Assembly (NCBI RefSeq): GCF_002101735.1 | Contig: NZ_LQPE01000016.1 | Coordinates: 1 to 58,610 of the forward strand | Reading direction: 5' to 3' | From: Mycobacterium kyorinense | Lineage (GTDB): Bacteria > Actinomycetota > Actinomycetes > Mycobacteriales > Mycobacteriaceae | Length of the DNA: 58,610 nucleotides | Part shown: positions 12,698 through 23,409 of the stretch, in pieces | Position numbering within the stretch: the first letter of the stretch is position 1 | Layout: the number at the start of each line of letters is the position of its first letter | Position numbers and translations under genes: made by a program | Notes under the pieces: generated by a model | The model's input: only the letters and a program-made list of their open reading frames with translations | Databases searched by the model: none | What the model was told of the DNA's origin: nothing

Positions 12698-13218
12698 ATG
12701 ACGACGACGCGATGGACTTGGTCCGGCGAACGCTGGAAGAGGCCCGCGGCGCAGCGCGCAGTCAGGGCAAAGACGTCGGGCGCGGGCGGCGGCTGCTGCC
12801 GCCCGGACGTCGCGTCGCCGGCATGTCGGGTCGCCGGCGCTGGTCCGGGCCGGGTCCCGATCATCGCGACCCGCAGCCGCTCGGCACTGCGGCACGGGAA
12901 GTGGCGAAGAAGCACGGCTGGTCGCTGCGGGTGGCTGAGGGCGCGGTGTTCGGCCAGTGGCCCTCGGTGGTCGGCCAGCAGATCGCCGAACACGCCACCC
13001 CGACCGCCCTGCGCGACGGTGTGTTGAGCGTGTCCGCGGACTCCACGGCCTGGGCGACTCAGCTGCGGATCATGCAATCGCAGCTGATCGCAAAGATCGC
13101 CGCCGAGGTGGGCGACGGCGTCGTCACCTCCCTGAAGATCACCGGCCCGGTGGCGCCGTCGTGGCGCAAAGGGCCGCTGCATATCGCCGGACGAGGCCCC
13201 CGGGACACCTATGGTTAA
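12694..13218 (+). CDS. dciA: DciA-type DUF721 protein (Rv0004 family), predicted helicase-loading factor
   Basis: 174 aa. The start ATG overlaps the recF stop; a longer frame from 12625 exists but would run far into recF. A variable basic N-terminus (1-55) is followed by the conserved DUF721 core ([55 protein letters not shown]) and the C-terminal [25 protein letters not shown] typical of mycobacteria. In other bacteria DciA binds and helps load the DnaB helicase; the actinobacterial family is thought to do the same. Position next to recF and gyrB is conserved. Confidence 0.9.
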   Translation: MNDDDAMDLVRRTLEEARGAARSQGKDVGRGRRLLPPGRRVAGMSGRRRWSGPGPDHRDPQPLGTAAREVAKKHGWSLRVAEGAVFGQWPSVVGQQIAEHATPTALRDGVLSVSADSTAWATQLRIMQSQLIAKIAAEVGDGVVTSLKITGPVAPSWRKGPLHIAGRGPRDTYG

Positions 13219-13367
13219 CGAATCGAAGGATCGGCTCAGGGCCGTCACAAAGGAACAAGTTGGCCCGGCAAGCGTCAGGACGCGGCCAATAGCAAGAAAT
13301 TCCGCGCACGGCGCAGATAGCTGTGTAGAAACGCCCTCACAGAATCGGTGCCCCCCGCTGTTGCCGG

Positions 13368-15464
<2,097 letters not shown>

Positions 15465-15472
15465 GGGAATTC

Positions 15473-17983
15473 ATGACAGACACCACGCTGCCGCCGGGCG
15501 GTGACGCCGCCGATCGCGTCGAACCGGTCGACATTCAGCAGGAGATGCAGCGCAGCTACATCGACTATGCGATGAGCGTGATCGTCGGGCGGGCGCTGCC
15601 CGAAGTTCGCGACGGCCTCAAGCCGGTGCACCGCCGGGTGCTCTACGCGATGTTCGACTCCGGGTTCCGCCCGGACCGCAGCCACGCGAAATCGGCGCGC
15701 TCCGTTGCCGAAACGATGGGCAACTATCACCCGCACGGCGACGCGTCGATCTACGACACGCTGGTGCGGATGGCCCAGCCGTGGTCGCTGCGCTACCCGC
15801 TGGTCGACGGCCAGGGCAACTTCGGCTCACCCGGCAACGACCCGCCAGCCGCGATGAGGTACACCGAAGCACGGCTCACTCCGTTGGCGATGGAGATGCT
15901 GCGCGAAATCGACGAGGAGACAGTCGATTTCATCCCCAACTACGACGGCCGGGTGCAGGAGCCGACGGTACTGCCCAGCCGGTTCCCCAACCTGTTGGCC
16001 AACGGGTCGGGCGGCATCGCGGTCGGCATGGCCACCAACATCCCGCCGCACAACTTGCGAGAACTCGCCGAAGCGGTGTTCTGGTGCCTGGAGAACTTCG
16101 ACGCCGACGAAGAGGCGACGCTCAAGGCGGTCACCAAAAAGGTCAAGGGTCCCGACTTCCCCACGTCCGGATTGATCGTCGGCTCACAAGGCATCGCTGA
16201 TGCGTATGCCACCGGCCGCGGCTCCATCCGGATGCGCGGAGTCGCTGAGATAGAAGAAGATTCGCGCGGCCGCACGTCGCTGGTGATCACCGAGTTGCCG
16301 TATCAGGTCAACCACGACAACTTCATCACCTCGATCGCCGAGCAAGTCCGCGACGGCAAGCTGGCCGGCATCGCCAACATCGAAGACCAGTCCAGCGACC
16401 GGGTCGGTCTGCGCATCGTCATCGAGCTCAAGCGCGACGCCGTCGCCAAGGTGGTGCTGAACAACCTCTACAAGCACACCCAGCTGCAGACCAGCTTCGG
16501 CGCCAACATGCTGGCCATCGTCGACGGGGTGCCGCGCACCCTGCGACTCGACCAGCTGATCCGCCACTACGTCGACCACCAACTCGACGTGATCGTGCGG
16601 CGCACCACCTACCGGCTGCGAAAAGCCAACGAGCGGGCCCACATTCTGCGGGGTCTGGTCAAGGCGCTCGACGCGCTCGACGAAGTGATCGCGCTGATTC
16701 GGGCGTCGGAAACCGTCGACATCGCGCGCCAGGGCTTGATCGAGCTGCTCGACATCGACGAGATCCAGGCGCAGGCCATCCTCGACATGCAGCTGCGCCG
16801 CCTGGCGGCATTGGAGCGCCAGCGCATCATCGACGACCTCGCCAAGATCGAAGCCGAAATCGCCGACCTGGAAGACATTTTGGCGAAACCGGAGCGCCAG
16901 CGCGGCATCGTGCGCGACGAGCTCAAAGAGATCGTCGACAAGCACGGCGACGACCGTCGCACCCGCATCGTGGCCGCCGACGGCGACGTCAGCGACGAAG
17001 ATCTGATCGCCCGCGAGGACGTCGTCGTCACCATCACCGAGACCGGTTACGCCAAACGCACCAAGACCGACCTGTACCGCAGCCAAAAACGCGGCGGCAA
17101 AGGTGTGCAGGGCGCGGGCCTCAAGCAGGACGACATCGTCGCGCACTTCTTCGTCTGCTCGACGCACGACTGGATCCTGTTCTTCACCACCCAGGGCCGG
17201 GTGTACCGGGCCAAGGCCTACGACCTGCCCGAGGCATCGCGGACGGCGCGCGGCCAGCATGTGGCCAACCTGCTGGCGTTCCAGCCGGAGGAGCGCATCG
17301 CACAGGTCATCCAGATCCGCAGCTACGAGGACGCCCCGTACTTGGTGCTGGCCACGCGCAACGGCCTGGTCAAGAAGACCAAGCTGACCGATTTCGACTC
17401 CAACCGCTCAGGCGGGATCGTCGCGATCAACCTGCGCGACGGCGACGAGCTGGTGGGCGCGGTGCTGTGCTCGTCCGACGACGACCTGCTGTTGGTGTCG
17501 GCCAACGGCCAGTCCATCCGGTTCTCGGCGACCGACGAGGCGCTGCGGCCCATGGGCCGGGCGACCTCCGGCGTACAGGGCATGCGGTTCAACGCCGACG
17601 ACTACCTGCTGTCGCTGAACGTGGTCCGAGAAGGCACATACCTGCTGGTCGCGACGTCGGGCGGGTATGCCAAGCGCACCGCGATCGAGGAGTACACCGC
17701 CCAGGGCCGCGGCGGCAAAGGCATCCTGACGATCCAATACGACTCCCGCCGTGGCAGGCTGGTTGGGGCGTTGATCGTCGACGATGACAGCGAGGTGTAC
17801 GCCATCACCTCCGGCGGCGGGGTGATCCGCACCGCGGCGCGGCAAGTCCGCAAGGCCGGACGGCAAACCAAGGGCGTGCGGTTGATGAACTTGGGTGAGG
17901 GCGACACACTGTTAGCCATTGCACGTAATGCCGAAGAAGCCGCCGTAGCCGACGGCGAGTCGGGCACCGAACCCGGCGCATGA
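15473..17983 (+). CDS. gyrA: DNA gyrase subunit A
   Basis: 836 aa. The catalytic tyrosine is Tyr130 in [10 protein letters not shown]. The quinolone-resistance region reads [12 protein letters not shown]: Ala91, Ser92 and Asp95 are the fluoroquinolone-susceptible residues (Ala90, Ser91, Asp94 in M. tuberculosis numbering) and the next residue is Thr. No intein interrupts the gene, unlike gyrA in some mycobacteria. The GyrA box (QKRGGKG) and beta-pinwheel C-terminal domain (repeats such as [12 protein letters not shown]) are present. The C-terminal tail is acidic. Confidence 0.99.
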   Translation: MTDTTLPPGGDAADRVEPVDIQQEMQRSYIDYAMSVIVGRALPEVRDGLKPVHRRVLYAMFDSGFRPDRSHAKSARSVAETMGNYHPHGDASIYDTLVRMAQPWSLRYPLVDGQGNFGSPGNDPPAAMRYTEARLTPLAMEMLREIDEETVDFIPNYDGRVQEPTVLPSRFPNLLANGSGGIAVGMATNIPPHNLRELAEAVFWCLENFDADEEATLKAVTKKVKGPDFPTSGLIVGSQGIADAYATGRGSIRMRGVAEIEEDSRGRTSLVITELPYQVNHDNFITSIAEQVRDGKLAGIANIEDQSSDRVGLRIVIELKRDAVAKVVLNNLYKHTQLQTSFGANMLAIVDGVPRTLRLDQLIRHYVDHQLDVIVRRTTYRLRKANERAHILRGLVKALDALDEVIALIRASETVDIARQGLIELLDIDEIQAQAILDMQLRRLAALERQRIIDDLAKIEAEIADLEDILAKPERQRGIVRDELKEIVDKHGDDRRTRIVAADGDVSDEDLIAREDVVVTITETGYAKRTKTDLYRSQKRGGKGVQGAGLKQDDIVAHFFVCSTHDWILFFTTQGRVYRAKAYDLPEASRTARGQHVANLLAFQPEERIAQVIQIRSYEDAPYLVLATRNGLVKKTKLTDFDSNRSGGIVAINLRDGDELVGAVLCSSDDDLLLVSANGQSIRFSATDEALRPMGRATSGVQGMRFNADDYLLSLNVVREGTYLLVATSGGYAKRTAIEEYTAQGRGGKGILTIQYDSRRGRLVGALIVDDDSEVYAITSGGGVIRTAARQVRKAGRQTKGVRLMNLGEGDTLLAIARNAEEAAVADGESGTEPGA

Positions 17984-18033
17984 GCTACCGCCGGCCGCCG
18001 GGCGCGGCCGGACGCACAGGTAAGGAGCCCGTG

Positions 18034-18921
18034 GTGACGTCACCGAACGAGCCGGGATATCCCGGACTGGGCGACAGCCCCAACGGGAACGGCTCGCTGG
18101 ACCATGGGGGCGCGCACCGGTCCGAAACGCGCCCCACCGCAGGCCGGGGTTCCGATGCCGGATCTGAGGCGGGCGGGCCGCCGCCCTGGCAGCGCGGCGG
18201 CGCCCGGCCGTCGCAGCCGCCGCATCGCCCGCCGTCGGAGGCGCCCGGCCAGCACGAAGCCCGGTCCTCAGGCCACTCCCCCGGCGTCGAAGCGCGGCTG
18301 ACCCGGTTCATCTCGGGCACCGCCGCCCCCGGCGCGAGCGCGACGCCGCAGGGCGGTCACGCGAAAACCCACGAGGCCGACGCCCCGCCCGCCCGCGGCG
18401 AAAGTCGGCACGGCGAGGCCTACGCCAGCGAGCTGCCCGACCTGTCCGGCGTTGCGCCGCGGCCGGCACCGCGCAAACCGATGCCCGAGCGCGGGCCCGA
18501 GGCGTCGTCGACATCGACGGCGGGCCGCCCGACCAGCCGCATCCACGTCGGCCGATCCCGGGGCCCGGTGCGGGCCAGCATGCAGATCCGACGGATCGAC
18601 CCGTGGAGCACCCTGAAGGTGTCTCTGGTGTTATCGGTCGCGCTGTTCTTCGTCTGGATGATCGCCGTCGCATTCTTGTATCTGGTCCTCGGCGGCATGG
18701 GCGTGTGGAGCAAGCTCAACAGCAACGTCGGCGATCTGCTGAACAACACCAGCGGCAGCACCGAGCTCGTCTCCAGCGGCACGATCTTCGGCGGCGCGGT
18801 GTTGATCGGTCTGCTGAACATCGTCCTGCTCACTGCAATGGCCACGATCGGCGCGTTCGTCTATAACCTGACCACCGACCTGATCGGTGGCGTCGAAGTG
18901 ACGCTGGCGGATCGGGATTAG
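18034..18921 (+). CDS. Conserved actinobacterial membrane protein downstream of gyrA (Rv0007 type, DUF3566)
   Basis: 295 aa. An in-frame ATG at 17980 overlaps the gyrA stop, but AAGGAG (18022-18027) sits six bases before the GTG at 18034, which gives [10 protein letters not shown] as in other mycobacteria. Residues 1-180 are a disordered Pro/Gly/Ala-rich cytoplasmic region; the conserved DUF3566 core then starts at [23 protein letters not shown] with two membrane segments ([26 protein letters not shown] and [29 protein letters not shown]). It ends [11 protein letters not shown]. Function is unknown; conserved linkage to gyrA is the main clue. Confidence 0.85.
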   Translation: MTSPNEPGYPGLGDSPNGNGSLDHGGAHRSETRPTAGRGSDAGSEAGGPPPWQRGGARPSQPPHRPPSEAPGQHEARSSGHSPGVEARLTRFISGTAAPGASATPQGGHAKTHEADAPPARGESRHGEAYASELPDLSGVAPRPAPRKPMPERGPEASSTSTAGRPTSRIHVGRSRGPVRASMQIRRIDPWSTLKVSLVLSVALFFVWMIAVAFLYLVLGGMGVWSKLNSNVGDLLNNTSGSTELVSSGTIFGGAVLIGLLNIVLLTAMATIGAFVYNLTTDLIGGVEVTLADRD

Positions 18922-18970
18922 CAGCCGAGCGGTCGGGTGCGGTAATCTCGTCGCTCGGTCGTCCGCGTGC

Positions 18971-19044
18971 GGGCCTATAGCTCAGGCGGTTAGAGCGCTT
19001 CGCTGATAACGAAGAGGTCGGAGGTTCGAGTCCTCCTAGGCCCA
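18971..19044 (+). tRNA. tRNA-Ile (anticodon GAT)
   Basis: 74 nt with a complete cloverleaf: 7-bp acceptor GGGCCTA/TAGGCCC, D-arm GCTCAGGCGGTTAGAGC, anticodon loop CTGATAA, T-arm GGAGGTTCGAGTCCTCC. The 3' CCA is not encoded directly after the discriminator A. Confidence 0.98.
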
Positions 19045-19049
19045 CAACC

Positions 19050-19193
19050 ATGTGCTCGCCCAGACGCTCCGTGAGATTGCTGTTGCCGCTCGCCGCGCTC
19101 GCCGTCGCGGCGGCGGTGGTCCGGTCGCGGCGGGGAGTCGAGGTCTGGCACGTGGCCGCTGACCAAACCGCGGACCGCGGCGAGGGGCCTTAG
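19050..19193 (+). CDS. Small single-pass membrane protein between tRNA-Ile and tRNA-Ala (DLW-39-like)
   Basis: 47 aa, read directly from the sequence: a short basic start, a hydrophobic segment (LLLPLAALAVAAAVVRSRRG) and a short tail VEVWHVAADQTADRGEGP. Small actinobacterial proteins of the DLW-39 family have this size, this layout and a D/E-[LV]-W motif, matched here by EVW. A GTG at 19071 is an alternative start. The stop codon lies 10 nt inside the tRNA-Ala gene. No strong ribosome-binding site is visible, so this is a moderate call. Confidence 0.5.
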   Translation: MCSPRRSVRLLLPLAALAVAAAVVRSRRGVEVWHVAADQTADRGEGP

Positions 19194-19256
19194 CTCAGTT
19201 GGTAGAGCGCTGCCTTTGCAAGGCAGAAGTCAGGGGTTCGAATCCCCTAGGCTCCA
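19184..19256 (+). tRNA. tRNA-Ala (anticodon TGC)
   Basis: 73 nt: acceptor GGGGCCT paired with AGGCTCC (one G-U), D-arm GCTCAGTTGGTAGAGC, anticodon loop TTTGCAA, T-arm AGGGGTTCGAATCCCCT, discriminator A. CCA is not encoded. Confidence 0.98.
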
Positions 19257-19335
19257 CACATCGACATTGCGTTTTGGATGTCAGCGCGAACAAGGACATC
19301 CCGGCTTGCACGGTTGGATCGAGGTATGCGTGTGG

Positions 19336-19629
19336 TCAGCCTGCAGGACACCATCTCGGGCGTTCGTTGGGGTCCGGTCTTTCGCAAGGATGCCAGCCGG
19401 CGCACCAGCCGGGCGGGTCGGCTGAGTTGCAGGGGTGGTAGTCGCGGTCGTTGTCGTTCACGTTGACCTGAGCATCCGGCGGCACGCAGGTTATGCCGAA
19501 ATAAGCTGCCGTAGTCGCAGTCATATTGCTGCAATCCGAATATTCCGGTATTGCATACGCGGTGGCGGTGCCGTTGAGAGTGAGTCCGCCCACGAGCGCC
19601 GCCGCTGCAGCGATTGCCTTCAGCCGCAC
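19336..19629 (-). CDS. Small secreted Cys-containing protein, function unknown
   Basis: 97 aa. The GTG start is chosen because GGGAGG lies six to seven bases ahead and because it gives a clean Sec signal peptide: VRLKAIAAAAALVGGLTLNG, then TATAYA for cleavage before IPEYSD. The mature part of about 70 aa has five Cys (in SDCSN, ITCVPP, YHPCNS, GWCAG, HPCERP, with a further Cys in RWCPAG making six) and is Pro/Asp/Asn rich, suggesting disulfides. A longer frame to 19755 is open but lacks a start with comparable support. I do not recognise a family. Confidence 0.65.
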   Translation of the reverse strand: MRLKAIAAAAALVGGLTLNGTATAYAIPEYSDCSNMTATTAAYFGITCVPPDAQVNVNDNDRDYHPCNSADPPGWCAGWHPCERPDPNERPRWCPAG

Positions 19630-19756
19630 GCTATACCTCCCGGTCGATCGGGACGCTATCAGATGCTGGAGGACCTGGAGCGAACTTTCGCGACGACAAG
19701 TGAGGCCAGCGATCCGACCGCGTGGGCACAACCCTAATTTGTAATGTCCCACCAAG

Positions 19757-19915
19757 TTGGGGACGCGCGGTCAGTCGCTCGCAGCGCGCTGGCTCCGAGA
19801 TGCGGGCTTTCGATGGCAACCGAACCGGTTGGCCAACGCGTTCGGCTTCACGGTCGCGGGCCCGGAAGCGATGAACGCCGCCGCGCGGCACCTTCTCAAT
19901 CGCGGATATGGATAG
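19757..19915 (+). pseudogene. Possible gene remnant (protein-like open frame without a good start)
   Basis: A 52-codon frame from a TTG, bounded upstream by TAA at 19742-19744. It translates to protein-like sequence including RWLRDAGFRWQPNRLANAFG and TVAGPEAMNAAARHLLNRG. It has no ribosome-binding site and no ATG or GTG. It looks like the 3' end of a decayed gene, or a very small gene. It converges with cwsA with a 3-bp gap. Low confidence. Confidence 0.25.
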
Positions 19916-19918
19916 CCG

Positions 19919-20344
19919 TTACGGGCGTGGCTGGACATCGACACTTGGCGGCCGCGGCGACGGCTCGGGGCGCGACGAGCGGCGGATGATCGAGAACGCG
20001 ACCGCCCCGCCGACCAACGCCGCCGCCGCAATCCCGGCAATCACCCACGGACGCTTGCTGCGGCGCTGGGCCCGGCGCGCCTGCTGAAGCGCTTCCGGCA
20101 GGCCGGCAACCACCTCTTGCGCCGCGGCCAGTTCCGCCGTGATGGTCTCTTGGGCGCTCTGCAGGTCCCGCGCGAGCCGGCCCTCCTGGTAGCGGCGACG
20201 CAGGTTCGACGCACCCGCCTGCGCGGAGTGCGCACCCAGGCCCACGACGCCGCGCGCGACGTCCACCGGACCCACCGCCGTGTAGGCCAGCCCTCGGGTC
20301 AGTCGCTGCCGCGGGGTCAACCGGGTCTTCGTCGTCGCGCTCAT
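19919..20344 (-). CDS. cwsA: CwsA, cell wall synthesis and cell shape protein (Rv0008c)
   Basis: 141 aa from the ATG giving MSATTKTRLTPRQRLTRGLAYTAVGPVDVARG; AAAGGCGGC precedes it. In-frame upstream codons exist but run over the ppiA upstream region. A coiled-coil-like stretch (NLRRRYQEGRLARDLQSAQETITAELAAAQEVV) is followed by one C-terminal membrane helix (RPWVIAGIAAAALVGGAVAFSII) and a short Pro-rich tail. In mycobacteria CwsA interacts with Wag31 and CrgA at poles and septa. It is divergent from ppiA. Confidence 0.88.
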   Translation of the reverse strand: MSATTKTRLTPRQRLTRGLAYTAVGPVDVARGVVGLGAHSAQAGASNLRRRYQEGRLARDLQSAQETITAELAAAQEVVAGLPEALQQARRAQRRSKRPWVIAGIAAAALVGGAVAFSIIRRSSRPEPSPRPPSVDVQPRP

Positions 20345-20453
20345 CTGCCGCCTTTCTGCCGACCGTCGGTAAAGCTCCAGCCTGCCATCATTGCCGTGTC
20401 TGCGGGTCCGATGCGCGGCTACCGGCACCGGCCGGCGGGTGGCCGCAGCGGTG

Positions 20454-21002
20454 ATGGCAGACTGTGATGCCGTGACTACCAGCCCAATTCAGACTGCCAC
20501 TGCCACACTGCACACCAACCGCGGCGACATCAAGATCGCACTGTTCGGCAATCACGCTCCCAAGACCGTCGCCAACTTCGTGGGACTGGCGCAGGGCACC
20601 AAGGACTATTCGACCGAGAACGCCTCCGGCGGCACCTCCGGCCCGTTTTACGACGGCGCGATCTTCCACCGGGTGATCAGCGGGTTCATGATCCAGGGCG
20701 GCGACCCGACGGGCACCGGCCGCGGCGGCCCGGGCTACAAGTTCGCCGACGAGTTCCACCCCGAGTTGCAGTTCGACAAGCCCTACCTGCTGGCAATGGC
20801 CAACGCCGGGCCGGGCACCAACGGCTCTCAGTTCTTCATCACGGTCGGCAAGACGCCCCACCTGAACCGGCGGCACACCATCTTCGGCGAGGTCGTCGAC
20901 CCGGATTCGCAGAAGGTCGTCGACGCGATCGCCGCCACCCCGACCGACCACAGCGACCGGCCCACGGAACCGGTCGTGATCGAATCGATCACCATCTCCT
21001 AA
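20454..21002 (+). CDS. ppiA: Cyclophilin-type peptidyl-prolyl cis-trans isomerase A
   Basis: 182 aa from the ATG giving MADCDAV; a GTG six codons later is an alternative and neither has a strong Shine-Dalgarno. The cyclophilin core is complete: [30 protein letters not shown] with the catalytic Arg, [16 protein letters not shown], and HTIFGEVV. It catalyses proline isomerisation in protein folding. There is no signal peptide, so it is predicted cytoplasmic. The stop overlaps the end of the convergent PH-like gene by 4 nt. Confidence 0.95.
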   Translation: MADCDAVTTSPIQTATATLHTNRGDIKIALFGNHAPKTVANFVGLAQGTKDYSTENASGGTSGPFYDGAIFHRVISGFMIQGGDPTGTGRGGPGYKFADEFHPELQFDKPYLLAMANAGPGTNGSQFFITVGKTPHLNRRHTIFGEVVDPDSQKVVDAIAATPTDHSDRPTEPVVIESITIS

Positions 21003-21418
21003 CCCGGCAGCGCGTACCCGGCCTCGGTGAGCGCGTCGAGCACCTCCAACGGGTTGGTGCCGAGGTCCCAGCGCGAGAAAATCAGCAGCCGGTCGTCGCC
21101 GGTCTCGATCTCCAGCAGCCGAGTCTTGCGTCCAATCCGCCGGAATTCGGTGATGCGGATGATCTTGATGTCGGGTCGCCGCAAAAGCTGCGTTCGCAAC
21201 CACCCGCGGACTAGCAGCCCCTCAGGAGTGATTGCCAGCTTCGGCCGTGCGCGCCACGAAACGCTTGCAAACAAGATCAACCCCACCGCGGCAATACCGA
21301 TGAGGATCCGGCCGGGGGCGTCTGTGACCAGAGTCACACACGCGATAGCCATCGCGACGCCGACGACGCCACAACCTGCGATTCCGGATGTCGACGGTGC
21401 CCATTCGGTTTGCTGCAC
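20999..21418 (-). CDS. PH-like membrane protein (Rv0010c type)
   Basis: 139 aa from a GTG start ([18 protein letters not shown]); the frame is open 15 codons further upstream. Two adjacent hydrophobic segments ([20 protein letters not shown] and [20 protein letters not shown]) are followed by a beta-rich bacterial PH-like domain ([51 protein letters not shown]). Conserved between ppiA and crgA in mycobacteria. Function is unknown. A consensus DnaA box and an 18-bp palindrome lie just upstream. Confidence 0.82.
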   Translation of the reverse strand: MQQTEWAPSTSGIAGCGVVGVAMAIACVTLVTDAPGRILIGIAAVGLILFASVSWRARPKLAITPEGLLVRGWLRTQLLRRPDIKIIRITEFRRIGRKTRLLEIETGDDRLLIFSRWDLGTNPLEVLDALTEAGYALPG

Positions 21419-21453
21419 GGGCGTCCTAGACCGTCCTACCTTTGGCGATGGAG

Positions 21454-21462
21454 TTATCCACA
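21454..21462 (+). promoter_or_regulatory. Isolated consensus DnaA box
   Basis: TTATCCACA matches the full DnaA-box consensus. It is 36 bp upstream of the PH-like gene start (which reads leftward) and about 11 kb from oriC. Confidence 0.55.
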
Positions 21463-21484
21463 AGCGCTATCAACAATGGGGATG

Positions 21485-21502
21485 AATCACACGCGTGTGA
21501 TT
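21485..21502. promoter_or_regulatory. 18-bp perfect palindrome, candidate operator
   Basis: AATCACACGCGTGTGATT is a perfect dyad without loop, in the crgA/PH-like spacer, 67 bp upstream of the PH-like gene start. It has no room for an RNA hairpin loop, so a dimeric DNA-binding protein is the more likely reader. It does not fit the CRP pattern TGTGA-N6-TCACA. Confidence 0.45.
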
Positions 21503-21573
21503 GAGTAAACGGTGGGTTGCCAGCACAGTAACGATGCGTGCCCCAAATGAATTCATTACGGTACCGAAGACTG

Positions 21574-21855
21574 CTACCGCCACCGCATGGTGAGCAACAG
21601 ACCGGTGATCATGAAAGCAAACGCCACCGCGTAGTTCCACGGTCCCAGTTCGGCCATCCAGTCCAGCACCGACGGCGCGTTGGGTCCGGTAGCGGCCAGC
21701 TGAAACACCATCAGCCAGATCAACCCGATCAGCATCAACCCGACGAACAATGCGACGAACCAGACGCTGGACGGCCCGGCCTTGACCTTGACCGGCGTCC
21801 GGCTTACCGGACTCGCGGCGAAGTCGTTCTTCTTGCGGACCTTGGACTTGGGCAT
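21574..21855 (-). CDS. crgA: CrgA septation and cell division protein
   Basis: 93 aa from the ATG giving [16 protein letters not shown] precedes it by a few bases, and the 16 extra upstream codons have no such support. Two membrane segments are clear ([23 protein letters not shown] and [18 protein letters not shown]). CrgA is a divisome membrane protein that contacts FtsZ, FtsQ, FtsI and CwsA in mycobacteria. Neighbouring cwsA, DUF881 and pknB genes share the division theme. Confidence 0.95.
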   Translation of the reverse strand: MPKSKVRKKNDFAASPVSRTPVKVKAGPSSVWFVALFVGLMLIGLIWLMVFQLAATGPNAPSVLDWMAELGPWNYAVAFAFMITGLLLTMRWR

Positions 21856-21952
21856 CGGTACCTCAGGACAGTCGAGCGGATGCAACGATAAAGCTGCAAG
21901 CATTGTTCGGCTACGAGACTAACCCACCCGAACACCAGCGAACGGGGAGCCG

Positions 21953-22717
21953 ATGGCCAAACCCACGACGCGCCGTGCCATGAGCGCCCGCGCGCTGTGG
22001 CGCGTCGGCGTCCCCCTGGTTTGCCTGCTGGCCGGGCTGCTGCTGGGCGCGACGCACGGGGTGTCGCGAGGCGGTGAAATCCGTCGCAGCGACGCACCGC
22101 GGCTGGTCGACTTGGTGCGTGAGGCGCAGTCCAATGTCGACGGGCTGTCCAGCGAGCAGGATCGCCTGGCCGCCGCGATCGACTCCACCCACGGCCGGTC
22201 GGCGGATGCCGCGCTGGCGGCGATGCAGCGACGGTCCGCGGAGTTGGCCGGCGACGCCGGCCTGGACCCGATGCACGGACCCGGCCTGGTGGTGACGCTC
22301 ACCGACGCGCAGCGCGACGCCAACGGCCGATTCCCCCGCGACGCCTCCCCCGACGATCTCGTCGTGCATCAGCAAGACATCCAGGCCGTCCTCAACGCGT
22401 TGTGGAGCGCCGGCGCGGAGGCGATCCAGGTGCAAGACCAGCGCATCATCGCCACCTCGGCGCCGCGCTGCGTCGGAAACACCTTGCTGCTCAACGGACG
22501 TACGTACAGTCCGCCGTACACGATCACCGCCGTCGGCGATCCCGGCGCCATGCAGGCCGCGTTGGCCGCCGCTCCCCTGGTGACGCTCTACAAGCAGTAC
22601 GTGGTGCGCTTCGGACTCGGTTACAGCGAACAGGTCATGCCCGACGTGCGCATCGCCGGGTACACCGAGCCGGTCCGGATGCACGTCGCCAAGCCCGCCG
22701 GCCCGGTCAGCTACTGA
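21953..22717 (+). CDS. DUF881 membrane-anchored protein (Rv0012 type)
   Basis: 254 aa. An N-terminal signal-anchor (GVPLVCLLAGLLLGATHGVSRGG) is followed by a coiled-coil segment (LVREAQSNVDGLSSEQDRLAAAI) and a DUF881 extracytoplasmic domain (GPGLVVTLTDA, VHQQDIQAVLNALWSAGAEAIQVQDQRII, PPYTITAVGD). The ATG is preceded by GGGGAG. The family is conserved at division loci of Gram-positives; biochemical function is unknown. It is divergent from crgA. Confidence 0.88.
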   Translation: MAKPTTRRAMSARALWRVGVPLVCLLAGLLLGATHGVSRGGEIRRSDAPRLVDLVREAQSNVDGLSSEQDRLAAAIDSTHGRSADAALAAMQRRSAELAGDAGLDPMHGPGLVVTLTDAQRDANGRFPRDASPDDLVVHQQDIQAVLNALWSAGAEAIQVQDQRIIATSAPRCVGNTLLLNGRTYSPPYTITAVGDPGAMQAALAAAPLVTLYKQYVVRFGLGYSEQVMPDVRIAGYTEPVRMHVAKPAGPVSY

Positions 22718-22737
22718 GCCAGGGGTAGCCTGTTGCG

Positions 22738-23409
22738 ATGCGGATCCTGGTCGTCGACAACTACGACAGCTTCGTCTTCAACCTGGTGCAGTACCTCGGG
22801 CAGCTCGGTGTCGAGGCGCAGGTGTGGCGCAACGACGATCCCCGGCTGTCCGACCCCGCCGCGGTAGCCGCCGAGTTCGACGGCGTGCTGCTCAGCCCGG
22901 GACCGGGTACACCCGAGCGCGCCGGCGCCTCGATCGGCCTGGTGCATGCCTGCGCGGCGGCGCGCACCCCGCTGCTGGGCGTGTGCCTGGGGCACCAGGC
23001 CATCGGCGTGGCGTTCGGCGCCACCGTGGACCGCGCCCCGGAGTTGTTGCACGGCAAGACCAGCAGCGTTTTTCACACGAATGTCGGTGTGCTGCAAGGC
23101 CTTCCGGATCCATTCACGGCAACCCGCTATCACTCGCTGACCATCCTGCCGGAGACCCTGCCGGCCGAACTCGAGGTGACTGCCCGTACTCGCAGCGGCG
23201 TGATCATGGGCGTCCGGCATACCGAGCTGCCCATCCACGGGGTGCAGTTCCACCCCGAGTCGATCCTCACCGAGGGCGGTCATCGGATGCTGGCCAACTG
23301 GCTGGCCTACTGCGGACACCCCCGCGACGACGCGCTGGTGCGCCGGCTGGAGAACGAGGTCGTGAAAAGCACTGCCGCGGTGGCGCCTACTGACCGAACT
23401 TCAGCGTGA
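22738..23409 (+). CDS. trpG: Anthranilate / aminodeoxychorismate synthase glutamine amidotransferase subunit
   Basis: 223 aa class I glutamine amidotransferase. The catalytic triad is visible: Cys in LLGVCLGHQAIG and His/Glu in GVQFHPESI. An oxyanion region LSPGPGTP is also present. It supplies ammonia to a TrpE or PabB partner for tryptophan and/or folate synthesis; because no trpE is adjacent, the same protein (also called PabA) probably serves both. Its 3' end overlaps the pknB 3' end by 23 nt in convergent orientation. Confidence 0.93.
   Translation: MRILVVDNYDSFVFNLVQYLGQLGVEAQVWRNDDPRLSDPAAVAAEFDGVLLSPGPGTPERAGASIGLVHACAAARTPLLGVCLGHQAIGVAFGATVDRAPELLHGKTSSVFHTNVGVLQGLPDPFTATRYHSLTILPETLPAELEVTARTRSGVIMGVRHTELPIHGVQFHPESILTEGGHRMLANWLAYCGHPRDDALVRRLENEVVKSTAAVAPTDRTSA

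Noticed and set aside
15473..17983. Possible gyrA intein or quinolone-resistance change
   Set aside because: The frame is uninterrupted at the catalytic tyrosine region and the resistance region carries susceptible residues (Ala91, Ser92, Asp95).
17980..18033. ATG overlapping the gyrA stop as start of the Rv0007-like gene
   Set aside because: The GTG at 18034 has AAGGAG at ideal distance and matches the conserved N-terminus.
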